Shown: one piece after another, positions 35,452 to 42,443 of the stretch
Numbering within the stretch: position 1 is the stretch's first letter
Layout of the letters: the number at the start of each line of letters is the position of its first letter
Source of the DNA: Bifidobacterium saguini DSM 23967
GTDB lineage: Bacteria > Actinomycetota > Actinomycetes > Actinomycetales > Bifidobacteriaceae
Length of the DNA: 64,000 nucleotides
NCBI RefSeq assembly: GCF_000741715.1
Contig: NZ_JGZN01000018.1
Span: forward strand, 29-64,028
Direction: 5' to 3'
The notes under the pieces: model-generated
The model's database searches: none
Seen by the model: the letters and a program-made list of their open reading frames with translations, nothing else
What the model was told of the DNA's origin: nothing
Program-made: the position numbers and the translations under genes

Positions 35452-35929
35452 AATCTGACCTCGCTTCCCTGTAAAGCATTGATTGAAATTCCGATTGATG
35501 TTCTGATTGATTGCCCCGGCCACCTTGGTCTTTCATGTGGCCTTCGGGTGGTGAACGGGAGAGCGGGGAACCCAAGCCGGAAAACGGCCGGAAGCCGCAA
35601 GGCTTCGCCAATCATTTCCGGTAGGGCTCCCCCAAGTGCTTCGTAACGGAGCCACGGTTGTCGCTTGAAGGAAGCAGGCCGAAGCCTGCGCGCAAGGTTA
35701 CGACCACGGGCCCGCCCCATTTTGGCGGTGATGCACCCTGTTGCGCCCTGACAATGCGCCCGTGGCCGTTCAGTAAACCCGCATGACGGCCCCGCGCCGC
35801 CGTTGTAACCACGCCACCACATGACGTGTGTTTGTAACGCGCTGGGCAAGGCGCGGCCGGGTACTTTAACGCGCTAGGATCCACCGACGGTCGTAACCCA
35901 TCACGGCGCATGAAATTATCGAAGAAGAA
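35452..35929 (-). other. Gene-free stretch rich in hairpins, possible structured RNA
   Basis: No convincing gene lies here. Read on the minus strand (the direction of the flanking genes), it holds a UUCG-capped hairpin at 35674-35689 (GCAGGC TTCG GCCTGC). A 6-bp stem at 35591-35606 has a four-base loop (GAAGCC/GGCTTC), and a TAACGCGCT-type repeat occurs near 35835-35875. Overlapping open frames lack ribosome sites and have no protein-like character. Confidence 0.4.
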
Positions 35930-36106
35930 TCACAGGTGTCTTCGCCGCCTCGCGTCCACCGCGAAAGCATCATTGATGGACGCGCGCAACGCCTCCACCT
36001 GAGGGAACGTCAACACCTGACGTATCTGGATATCCCCAGAATCACCCGTGAGATAGAACAGGCCAGGATAATCCGGCACCGCCTGCACCTGAAGCCTAGA
36101 AGCCAT
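35930..36106 (-). CDS. Small phage protein (58 aa)
   Basis: This short ORF has a good ribosome site (GGAGGCG before the ATG) and sits at the end of a coupled four-gene set. It begins MASRLQVQAVPDYPGLFYLT and contains DIQIRQVLTFPQVEALRASI, a likely amphipathic helix. No family was recognised. Its start lies inside the 3' end of the preceding membrane-peptide gene. Confidence 0.6.
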   Translation of the reverse strand: MASRLQVQAVPDYPGLFYLTGDSGDIQIRQVLTFPQVEALRASINDAFAVDARRRRHL

Positions 36107-36260
36107 GCCACGCCTCCAAACGCTCAGGCAGTTCCGCGGTCACCATGCCAGCACACAAACACGTCACGCCCAGCAGCAGCCAGAAACCACACACCGCGAA
36201 CACCAAACCAACGAACACCGCCGCGAACAGGAAAAACCGTCTATACAGCCACCCGAACAT
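36096..36260 (-). CDS. Small phage membrane protein (54 aa)
   Basis: MFGWLYRRFFLFAAVFVGLV begins a strongly hydrophobic peptide with two close membrane segments and a short polar tail. The ATG overlaps the stop of the upstream gene (TGATG), and its end overlaps the next start by 11 bases. The tight coupling supports it as real; function is unknown. Confidence 0.55.
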   Translation of the reverse strand: MFGWLYRRFFLFAAVFVGLVFAVCGFWLLLGVTCLCAGMVTAELPERLEAWHGF

Positions 36261-36517
36261 CACGACACCACGCCTTCATCATCGACGGACAACTGTTCCG
36301 CATCGGGAATCGACCGGATGCAGCAGATCAGCTCATAACCTGCGTATTCGGGTATCGAACCCGACGTGAGCACTATCGCCGGCGCGTCCTTGTCGTCCGT
36401 GAAACAACGCACCGGGCCGCAAGACCACTTCACACTGCTCTTCGTCTGCAACCGGAACACCACCAGATCACCCGGCCGCACCTCGTTCGGAGCGGTCGTA
36501 ATTTCATACCGCATCAC
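36260..36517 (-). CDS. Unrecognised small phage protein (85 aa)
   Basis: The protein has an N-terminal segment MMRYEITTAPNEVRPGDLVV followed by a mostly beta pattern and an acidic C-terminus. It could be a small SH3- or OB-like fold, but no family was recognised. It overlaps both neighbours by four or fewer bases, so it is translated as part of the early leftward operon. Confidence 0.6.
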   Translation of the reverse strand: MMRYEITTAPNEVRPGDLVVFRLQTKSSVKWSCGPVRCFTDDKDAPAIVLTSGSIPEYAGYELICCIRSIPDAEQLSVDDEGVVS

Positions 36518-36711
36518 GACGCCTCCCTCTTGCTTGAATCCCTCTGAAAGAACCCGAGCTGGCGCTGGGCCAGCCGAAGCTCGTCAATCCACTGCTGCAA
36601 ATCAGCAGCTCCCACCAGACGCGAGTAAGCGCTGCCGTCATCGCCGATGACAGACACCATCACCTCGTCCCTGTGTCGGTCATGCACGACCACATTGATC
36701 TGGGTACTCAT
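36514..36711 (-). CDS. Unrecognised small phage protein (65 aa)
   Basis: It is the first gene of the coupled early leftward set. The ATG at 36711 follows GGAGGTGGG. It begins MSTQINVVVHDRHRDEVMVS and ends in a helical, basic tail (WIDELRLAQRQLGFFQRDSS). No family was recognised; the size and position suit a small regulatory or anti-host protein. Confidence 0.55.
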   Translation of the reverse strand: MSTQINVVVHDRHRDEVMVSVIGDDGSAYSRLVGAADLQQWIDELRLAQRQLGFFQRDSSKREAS

Positions 36712-36842
36712 AATCCCACCTCCATTGGCGCATCTGCTTTGCAAGCAGAGGGTTGACAACGTTTAGGTTCCTTCCCCCGCCGTAGGCTTGATAAGGAAGA
36801 AGAAACAAGCCCCATGACGAACCGACGAAGGAAGGAAGAATA

Positions 36843-37436
36843 ATGGGAGTTGACGTGATGGCTTCGCTTGCTTTTGCCGGTATTTCCGCTGGCGCGGCCG
36901 TTGGGGCCGCAATAGCGGCGGTAATAGGCAATAAGAAAGCGCAGGGAGCCAACGACATCGCCGCGCAAGCGCTCGGGAAGAGCGACAAAGCGAACGAGTT
37001 GAGCGAACGCGCGAACCAAATCGCACAAGATGCGCTCGAAGTCAGCAGGAGCCAGCACCTGCGAGAGACGACGCACGAGGTCGTCGATTGGACACTCGAG
37101 ATTGATGACGCAGGAGTGTTCACCCTGTCCAATATCGGCACCGATTCCGCCTGCAATGTGGCCGTAGTCATCACGGGTGTTCCCGAGGAAGGATGCGAGT
37201 CCGCAGAATGGAGACTCAACGAGTCTCGGAGGATACAGCACGACATTCCGGCCGGCCGCCAAATCATTATCGACACCCCGCAAATACGCGATGTAGTCGA
37301 GCAGGCCAGAACAACCTTCCTTTACATCCCCGGCGTCTACGATCACAGGGCGCACATGGATATCGAAGTCACAATCTACTGGGAAAACTCCGTAGGAGTC
37401 CTCTCTTCGAAGGTCATTAAGCGTCATTTCGACTAG
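36843..37436 (+). CDS. Membrane-anchored moron-like protein on the opposite strand
   Basis: The 197-aa protein has one N-terminal hydrophobic segment (AFAGISAGAAVGAAIAAVIG), a helical, probably coiled-coil stretch (about residues 35-70) and a beta-rich C-terminal domain. It has a strong AAGGAAGGAAG site. It is read rightward between leftward phage operons and so would be expressed on its own in the lysogen. That is typical of lysogenic-conversion or exclusion genes. Function is unknown. Confidence 0.65.
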   Translation: MGVDVMASLAFAGISAGAAVGAAIAAVIGNKKAQGANDIAAQALGKSDKANELSERANQIAQDALEVSRSQHLRETTHEVVDWTLEIDDAGVFTLSNIGTDSACNVAVVITGVPEEGCESAEWRLNESRRIQHDIPAGRQIIIDTPQIRDVVEQARTTFLYIPGVYDHRAHMDIEVTIYWENSVGVLSSKVIKRHFD

Positions 37437-37453
37437 AATCTGCGCTGGAGTCA

Positions 37454-37678
37454 TCACGCCACCTCCAAGGGCTTCGCGTAATCGGAACGGCCAGTGAGGT
37501 AATCAAGGCTCACATCGAAGTAGTCGGCGATACGAGACAAGTCACGAAGAGTGAAATTGGTACGGCCGTGAAACTTGTCGCTCACGGCCTGCTCAGATAC
37601 CCCAAGCACGCTAGCGAGTTCACGCTGCTTAACGTGATTGGCTCGCATCAGCTTTCTTAGATTCTGAATCATCATCAT
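37454..37678 (-). CDS. Phage HTH regulator (Cro-like, leftward)
   Basis: The protein is about 74 aa (fewer if one of the next two ATGs is used). It has an XRE/Cro helix-turn-helix: LRKLMRANHVKQRELASVLG and then VSEQAVSDKFHGRTNFTLRD. It is the first leftward gene opposite the regulator at 37787, with three dyad operators between them, the layout of a lytic/lysogenic switch. It probably plays the Cro role, since the lytic genes lie leftward. The start could be 37678, 37675 or 37672; GAAAG precedes all three. Confidence 0.75.
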   Translation of the reverse strand: MMMIQNLRKLMRANHVKQRELASVLGVSEQAVSDKFHGRTNFTLRDLSRIADYFDVSLDYLTGRSDYAKPLEVA

Positions 37679-37693
37679 TCTTTCAGTATTAAC

Positions 37694-37771
37694 TACAGAA
37701 TATCTGTAATTAATACACGTAAATATCTGTATATGCAACTACGAAACGCCAGTACTTACGGAATATCCGTA
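37694..37771. promoter_or_regulatory. Phage operator region with 15-bp dyads
   Basis: TACAGAATATCTGTA (37694-37708) and TACGGAATATCCGTA (37757-37771) are perfect 6-bp-arm dyads with an ATA centre. ATATCTGTA at 37723-37731 is a half match. They lie between the divergent HTH genes. A -10-like TAAAAT (37773-37778) sits eight bases before the ATG at 37787, suggesting a short or absent leader. Confidence 0.75.
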
Positions 37772-37786
37772 GTAAAATATCAAAAC

Positions 37787-38173
37787 ATGACAGCAACTAT
37801 GGCAATGCCGAACGCAACTAAGCGTAGGCAAGACGTACTAGCAATGAACGTTTCTCGAATGCTTACCGCGCGTGGCCTGAGGAAAAAAGATTTAGCTCAC
37901 GCTATGGGTGTATCCCCTCAAGCGATGGCATCACGCTTGCAAAGTAAAGCCAACTGGACTCTTGACGAAGCATGTTCAGCTGCTGACTTCCTTCACGTTT
38001 CACTTGATTTACTCATGAAGGATAATTTAACTGCTGCGGAAGTGCTGGGATACGCAAATACCGCCACCTCGGATGAATCCAAGAATGGCGGTATTTCTGC
38101 GAGTAATGAGTGGGGCCGCAGGGGCTTGAACCCTGGACCGGGCGATTATGAGTCGCATGCTCTAACCGACTGA
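37787..38173 (+). CDS. Phage HTH repressor whose 3' end contains the attachment core
   Basis: The integrated form is 128 aa. An XRE helix-turn-helix covers residues 15-80 (LTARGLRKKDLAHAMGVSPQ, then a LDEACSAADFLHVSLDLLM helix). The last 23 codons lie in the att core and, antisense, in tRNA-Met; it ends SHALTD. Joining the core to the left att sequence, as in the excised circle, keeps the frame open through 20327-20434. The result is a 141-aa form ending FTLAA, about 40 bp before int. The ATG at 37787 has no clear ribosome site; 37796 is an alternative. Confidence 0.78.
   Translation: MTATMAMPNATKRRQDVLAMNVSRMLTARGLRKKDLAHAMGVSPQAMASRLQSKANWTLDEACSAADFLHVSLDLLMKDNLTAAEVLGYANTATSDESKNGGISASNEWGRRGLNPGPGDYESHALTD
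38105..38144. other. Prophage attachment site, right copy
   Basis: The 40-bp core overlaps the 3' 34 bases of the intact tRNA-Met gene and the coding 3' end of the HTH regulator. It is 39/40 identical to 20327-20366. Confidence 0.88.
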
Positions 38174-38184
38174 GCTACGGCCCC
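38111..38184 (-). tRNA. tRNA-Met (anticodon CAT)
   Basis: The 74-nt cloverleaf has acceptor arms GGGGCCG/CGGCCCC, D-stem GCTC/GAGC, anticodon loop CTCATAA, and T-arm CAGGG TTCAAGC CCCTG. The 3' CCA is not encoded. Base 27 against 43 is a T-C mismatch at the top of the anticodon stem. The 3' end is supplied by the prophage att core, so integration keeps the gene whole. An elongator Met tRNA is most likely. Confidence 0.88.
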
Positions 38185-38245
38185 ACATTGGTTTGCATCG
38201 GCAAAAGCCAACTTGGATAGTGTAGCATGCCCCTGCCCCGCCGAC

Positions 38246-39469
38246 TTACTCCATGTATTGCAACGGATTCTCAATGAAACGCCGGAGTCCCATTTCCGCT
38301 GCTCCATAGAGTGACGGATGTTCCGCAACAGGCGGCACGAAAACGCGGATTTTCACGTTCGGGTAGCCAAGAATCTCGGAGCGCAATCGGCCTTCAAGCA
38401 CATTGCCAAGCTCGTCTCCGAAATGCGTCCACAATCCGCCGAGCAATACGGTATCCACATCCACCATGTTGACGGCGGACGCAATGGCGGAAACCAGCGC
38501 ATCTGTAGCCTCATCCACCACCTTGGCCACCACCGGGTCACCTTGCCGCCATCGTTTCAGGAATTCCTCGATGGCCTTGGTGCTCGTGGCCTCCTCGTCT
38601 TCAGCGATTTCCGCAGCTTCCACCAGTGCTCGGCGGCCCGCGAATGCCTCCAAGCAACCGTGGCGGCCGCAGCGGCAAAGTGGCCCATCGATGGATACGG
38701 ACATGTGACCGATCTCCCCGGCGAACCCATGCGAGCCGGACACCACGGCACCATCGCGAACCACAGCGCCACCGATGCCGATATCAGTGGAAAGGTAGAT
38801 GAATGAATCCATACGGTCCACCACGTTTAAAAAGTCCGCTCGCTTGGTGGCATACCCTGGAATCTGCGCAATAGCAGCCATTTTGGCCTCATTGCCGGCC
38901 ACCACATCCAGCCTGCGCACAACATTGAATCGAGTCAGGTTCACATTTTCCCAGCCAAGGTTGCGGGCCACGAGCAGCCACATGTCTTCAGTCACAATAC
39001 CGGGTAAGGCGAGTCCGGCACCTACCACTTTGCAGCCACGCCTTTTGAGACGGTTTTCCAAAGGAAAAGTCATCGCATCAAGTTTGGCGAAAATCTCATA
39101 TGGATCAGTACCGGTCATGTCTTCGCTGACCCATTCCTGACCTAAGGTATCGCCGTTCAGATCAAGAGCCAAGCACCCATAGCCGTCGGTATTGATCTGC
39201 AATCCAATGCCGGCCACGCTGCCGCCTCGAATTTCCAGCGGTGTGCTAGGGCGTCCATATGCCGTGGAAACTACCGGATCACCTTCACTGATTACTTTGC
39301 TTTCCAGTAGCATTGAAGACAGCAATGACATCGTAGCTTTGGTCAGACCGGTTTCCTTAGCCAAATCAGCGCGGCTCATCGGCTTGGGCGCACGCAGCAA
39401 GGCATCGAGCGTTACCGAAAGATTATGATTGCGCAGATCTTCCTGATTGATTCTGCGTAGATTCGTCAT
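38246..39469 (-). CDS. ROK-family transcriptional regulator of xylose genes
   Basis: The 407-aa protein has an N-terminal winged helix (PMSRADLAKETGLTKATMSL) and a ROK domain with VVGAGLALPGIV and the zinc site CRCGRHGCLEAFAG near residue 260. Regulators of this type (XylR/NagC-like) bind DNA until a sugar ligand releases them. It is divergent from xylB with 227 bp between. A 17-bp motif there recurs before the ABC transporter operon at 46.5 kb, so it probably controls both. GGTGAGG precedes the ATG. Confidence 0.82.
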   Translation of the reverse strand: MTNLRRINQEDLRNHNLSVTLDALLRAPKPMSRADLAKETGLTKATMSLLSSMLLESKVISEGDPVVSTAYGRPSTPLEIRGGSVAGIGLQINTDGYGCLALDLNGDTLGQEWVSEDMTGTDPYEIFAKLDAMTFPLENRLKRRGCKVVGAGLALPGIVTEDMWLLVARNLGWENVNLTRFNVVRRLDVVAGNEAKMAAIAQIPGYATKRADFLNVVDRMDSFIYLSTDIGIGGAVVRDGAVVSGSHGFAGEIGHMSVSIDGPLCRCGRHGCLEAFAGRRALVEAAEIAEDEEATSTKAIEEFLKRWRQGDPVVAKVVDEATDALVSAIASAVNMVDVDTVLLGGLWTHFGDELGNVLEGRLRSEILGYPNVKIRVFVPPVAEHPSLYGAAEMGLRRFIENPLQYME

Positions 39470-39598
39470 GGTACCTCACCCCTTCGTTGCTGTTGCATTA
39501 TGAACCGCTGACTTCTAGTGAACGCTCACATCTGTTCGACTCATTATGCATTATGCGTCATCCCACGCATAGGAAAGCGCATCGTTGCGTGTTTCCGT

Positions 39599-39628
39599 TT
39601 GCATTCAGACGTTGGAATACAGTATAGT
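39599..39628 (+). promoter_or_regulatory. xylB promoter
   Basis: TTGCAT (39599-39604) and TATAGT (39623-39628) are 18 bp apart. The -10 box overlaps the operator-like motif at 39625-39641. The rest of the ROK-xylB gap (39470-39696) holds no gene. Confidence 0.6.
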
Positions 39629-39641
39629 TTAATCGTCTAAC
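39625..39641. promoter_or_regulatory. ROK operator-like motif before xylB
   Basis: TAGTTTAATCGTCTAAC shares 13 of 17 positions with the sites at 46593-46609 and 47331-47347. It overlaps the -10 box of xylB, suiting repression. Confidence 0.65.
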
Positions 39642-39696
39642 TTATTGGTCAAGACGCGCCGAACACAAGCGCTTTAGCCTCATTGAGGAGGAATTC

Positions 39697-41217
39697 ATGG
39701 CAACGATTTTGGTCGCTGGCGTCGATACGTCAACCCAATCAACAAAAGTTCGCATTACAGACGCCGCAACCGGCAAATTGGTCCGTTTCGGTCAGGCCAA
39801 GCACCCAGATGGCACTTCAGTCAACCCTGAGTTCTGGTGGAAGGCATTCCAGGAAGCCGCCGAACAGGCTGGCGGGCTGGACGATGTGGCCGCTTTGGCC
39901 GTGGGCGGCCAGCAGCATGGCATGGTGATCCTGGACAAGCAGGGCAATGTTATTCGCGACGCCATGCTGTGGAATGACATCAGCTCTGCACCGCAGGCTG
40001 CCGCTTTGATTGAGAAGCTTGGCGAAGCTCCTGCCGAAGACGGCGAACCGGAAGATGTCATCGCTCGCGGCAAGCAGCGCTGGGTCAAGGCAGTCGGCTC
40101 CTCCCCTGTGGCTTCCTACACCCTCACCAAGGTGGCTTGGGTTGCCGAAAACGAGCCGGAGAACGCTAAGAAGATTGCGGCCGTCTGCCTGCCACACGAC
40201 TGGTTGAGCTGGCGCATTGCCGGCTATGGCCCTGTGGCCGAAGGTGAGGACGCTCATCTGGAGGCCCTGTTCACCGATCGTTCCGACGCCTCCGGCACCA
40301 TTTACTACGATGCCGCACACAACGAATACCGCCGCGATTTGATTGCTATGGTGTTGGCCGCAGCAGAAGGCGAAGAGGCGGCCAAGGCTCACGCTGACGC
40401 CATCGTGCTTCCCACCGTGCTCGGACCGACCGAAGCCGCCGCCGTCAAGGCATCTCCTGCCATTGCCGGCAAGGATGTTGAAGGTGGCTGCATTCTGGGC
40501 CCTGGCGGCGGTGATAACGCTATGGCTTCTCTGGGCTTGGGTATGGCAGTCGGCGATGTTTCCATCTCGCTGGGCACCTCCGGCGTGGCTGCGGCCATCG
40601 CCGAGAACCCGGTCTATGACTTGACCGGCGCAGTGTCCGGTTTCGCGGATTGCACCGGCCATTACCTGCCGCTGGCTTGCACCATCAACGGTTCCCGTAT
40701 TTTGGATGCCGGCCGCGCAGCCCTCGGCGTGGATTACGACGAGCTAGCTGACTTGGCTTTCAAGTCCGAGCCTGGCGCAGGCGGCATCACGCTGGTGCCG
40801 TACTTCGATGGCGAGCGCACGCCGAACCGCCCGGATGCCACCGCTTCCCTGACCGGTCTGACGCTGCACAACACCACTAAGGAAAATCTTGCCCGCGCAT
40901 TCGTTGAGGGTCTGCTGTGCTCTCAGCGTGACTGCCTTGAACTGATTCGTTCGCTGGGCGCTCAGATCAGCCGCATTCTGCTGATTGGCGGCGGCGCCAA
41001 GTCTGTGGCCATCCGCACGCTGGCACCTTCCATCCTCGGCATGGATGTGACTCGCCCTGCAACCGACGAGTATGTGGCCATCGGCGCCGCCCGTCAGGCA
41101 GCCTGGGTGCTTTCCGGAGAGGCCGAACCGCCGACTTGGGAACTCAACATCGAGGGCGTGGAAACCGGCGAACCGACCGAAGCCGTATACGAGGCTTATG
41201 CCAAGGCTCGCGGCTGA
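39697..41217 (+). CDS. xylB: Xylulokinase
   Basis: The FGGY-family kinase phosphorylates D-xylulose to xylulose 5-phosphate, which bifidobacteria feed into the phosphoketolase (bifid) shunt. The 506-aa protein has the N-terminal phosphate motif VAGVDTSTQSTKVR, AVGGQQHGMVILDK near residue 75, and LWNDIS. The C-terminal ATP region carries GTSGVAAAIAENP and RILLIGGGAKSVAIR near residue 425. GAGGAGG is well placed before the ATG. Xylose isomerase is not in this window. Confidence 0.93.
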   Translation: MATILVAGVDTSTQSTKVRITDAATGKLVRFGQAKHPDGTSVNPEFWWKAFQEAAEQAGGLDDVAALAVGGQQHGMVILDKQGNVIRDAMLWNDISSAPQAAALIEKLGEAPAEDGEPEDVIARGKQRWVKAVGSSPVASYTLTKVAWVAENEPENAKKIAAVCLPHDWLSWRIAGYGPVAEGEDAHLEALFTDRSDASGTIYYDAAHNEYRRDLIAMVLAAAEGEEAAKAHADAIVLPTVLGPTEAAAVKASPAIAGKDVEGGCILGPGGGDNAMASLGLGMAVGDVSISLGTSGVAAAIAENPVYDLTGAVSGFADCTGHYLPLACTINGSRILDAGRAALGVDYDELADLAFKSEPGAGGITLVPYFDGERTPNRPDATASLTGLTLHNTTKENLARAFVEGLLCSQRDCLELIRSLGAQISRILLIGGGAKSVAIRTLAPSILGMDVTRPATDEYVAIGAARQAAWVLSGEAEPPTWELNIEGVETGEPTEAVYEAYAKARG

Positions 41218-41252
41218 TTGCAGCATTGTGATGCAATATAACTGAATACGCT

Positions 41253-41305
41253 ACCGCCGTGGTGGGCAACCGATACGAGCTCGGCTGACTGCCACGGCGG
41301 TTTTT
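41253..41305 (+). terminator. xylB terminator
   Basis: ACCGCCGTGG pairs with CCACGGCGGT, followed by TTTTT. It lies 36 bp past the xylB stop. Confidence 0.85.
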
Positions 41306-41353
41306 CGTTCAAGCTCGCTATAATCAGTTCGTTTGAATAAGTCTGGAGATCCC

Positions 41354-41674
41354 ATGAATAATCGCTCCCGTATGATGTTGTACGCCCTGACCGCCGTGGC
41401 CTGCGTGGTATGGATTTATCAATCCGTTAAGGAATCTATGTCGGACGGCACCATAATCAGCACATCCAACATCATTTTCCTCGTATGCATTGGCATCGCC
41501 GCCGTGTACTGTGCCGCAAACGCGCTGATTATCTGGTGGCGCCAACCCGGCAAGGATGATGAAGACGGTCCTTCATCAAATGCTGCAGAAGACGCTGAGG
41601 AAGAGACTGAAGACTCCAAGATGGATTCCGGTTCCCCCGCCGAGCAGCAGTCTCCTCAAATCAATAACCAATAG
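41354..41674 (+). CDS. Small membrane protein with acidic tail
   Basis: The 106-aa protein has two membrane segments (MMLYALTAVACVVWIYQSV and IIFLVCIGIAAVYCAANALI) and a C-terminal ~45-residue acidic, Ser/Glu-rich cytoplasmic tail. GGAGATC precedes the ATG at 41354. No family was recognised. It is bracketed by terminators, so it forms its own unit. Confidence 0.7.
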   Translation: MNNRSRMMLYALTAVACVVWIYQSVKESMSDGTIISTSNIIFLVCIGIAAVYCAANALIIWWRQPGKDDEDGPSSNAAEDAEEETEDSKMDSGSPAEQQSPQINNQ

Positions 41675-41685
41675 TTTTCATCACA

Positions 41686-41721
41686 AAGCGGTAAGCGGCC
41701 TATGCGGCGGCTTACCGCTTT
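41686..41721 (+). terminator. Terminator after the small membrane protein
   Basis: AAGCGGTAAG (41686-41695) pairs with CTTACCGCTT (41711-41720). The T-run is short (TTTACTAG). Confidence 0.65.
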
Positions 41722-41790
41722 ACTAGTATCGTTTTCAGACAGTGCATGCGTCATAGTTGCGCATGAATATCAACGGCGCAAGGAGTACCA

Positions 41791-42138
41791 ATGGAAGCCA
41801 CTGCAACCATGTCCATCATTATCAGCGTTGTATTGGGAATCATTTGCATTCCCTGCGGCCTGTTTCTGGGGCTTATTCCAATGAAGGCCGATCAGGTCAC
41901 GGCCAAGCAATCCAAAGCATCGCAGATGATGTGTTTTATTATCGCCTTGATTTTTATCGGACTGCTGGTCGCTGGACGTGACCTGGAGACTTGGGGCATT
42001 GTTATCGGCCTGGTCATCGGATTCGCCATTGGTAAGATTCCGGCACTTCATACCTGGGCTGTGAACAAGTGGCCGTTCCTTGAGCCTAAGAAGCCGGCCA
42101 CCAAGCCAAAGCGTGTTAAGAAGGCCAAGAAGAAGTAA
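41791..42138 (+). CDS. Small membrane protein with Lys-rich tail
   Basis: The 115-aa protein has three hydrophobic segments (IIISVVLGIICIPCGLFLGL, MMCFIIALIFIGLLVAG, and GIVIGLVIGFAIG). It ends in a strongly basic tail (KKPATKPKRVKKAKKK), probably cytoplasmic. AAGGAG precedes the ATG. No family was recognised. Confidence 0.7.
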   Translation: MEATATMSIIISVVLGIICIPCGLFLGLIPMKADQVTAKQSKASQMMCFIIALIFIGLLVAGRDLETWGIVIGLVIGFAIGKIPALHTWAVNKWPFLEPKKPATKPKRVKKAKKK

Positions 42139-42158
42139 TATCCCGCCTTCTGCATCTC

Positions 42159-42268
42159 AACCGGCGCTATGTATGCGGCTCGACGAAGATCCCGCATACA
42201 TAGCGCCGGTTTTAGTGTCTTAATCCTCACTATGTATGCGGCTTCATGGTTTTACCGCATACATAGTG
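42159..42268. repeat. Two tandem hairpins sharing the same stem sequence
   Basis: The first hairpin has perfect 20-bp arms at 42159-42178 and 42192-42211 and ends in TTTTAG. The second has perfect 14-bp arms at 42228-42241 and 42255-42268. Both contain CTATGTATGCGG with its inverse. The first probably terminates the gene at 41791; the second looks like a partial copy. Confidence 0.75.
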
Positions 42269-42337
42269 AAGGTTTGGGTTCGTAGCCTGCATGTAGAACT
42301 ATAACGCACCCGCAGAAAGCACCCTCCCGCATGCACG

Positions 42338-42369
42338 AAAAAGGGACGCCGCCTAGACGACGTCCCTTT
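42338..42369 (-). terminator. Terminator of the xylose ABC operon
   Basis: On the minus strand AAAGGGACG pairs with CGTCCCTTT and is followed by TTCG. It lies 75 bp past the permease stop. Confidence 0.8.
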
Positions 42370-42443
42370 CGGAGGAGGAGGGAACCAAGTAAGTTCCTAT
42401 CCCCGTGGCAACCGGGCGCACACCCCGACTACCAGGTGCAACA

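Larger units (their letters stand above)
20327..38144. mobile_element. 17.8-kb siphovirus-type prophage integrated in tRNA-Met
   Basis: The boundaries are a 40-bp direct repeat (20327-20366 and 38105-38144, one mismatch) containing the 3' end of tRNA-Met. Inside lie integrase, holin and endolysin, tail, tape measure, head, portal, terminase, HNH, and a divergent HTH regulator pair, with late genes leftward. No primase, helicase, DnaA/DnaC-like or polymerase gene was recognised. The tape measure is frameshifted in this copy, so it may be defective. Confidence 0.9.

Noticed and set aside
35612..35911. 99-codon minus strand frame in the gene-free phage stretch
   Set aside because: There is no ribosome site, the composition is typical of GC-rich noise, and it overlaps two hairpins. 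No part resembles a phage protein.
42159..42211. Riboswitch downstream of the small membrane protein
   Set aside because: The structure is a simple perfect hairpin at the 3' side of the gene, with no conserved aptamer features and no gene immediately following in the same direction.
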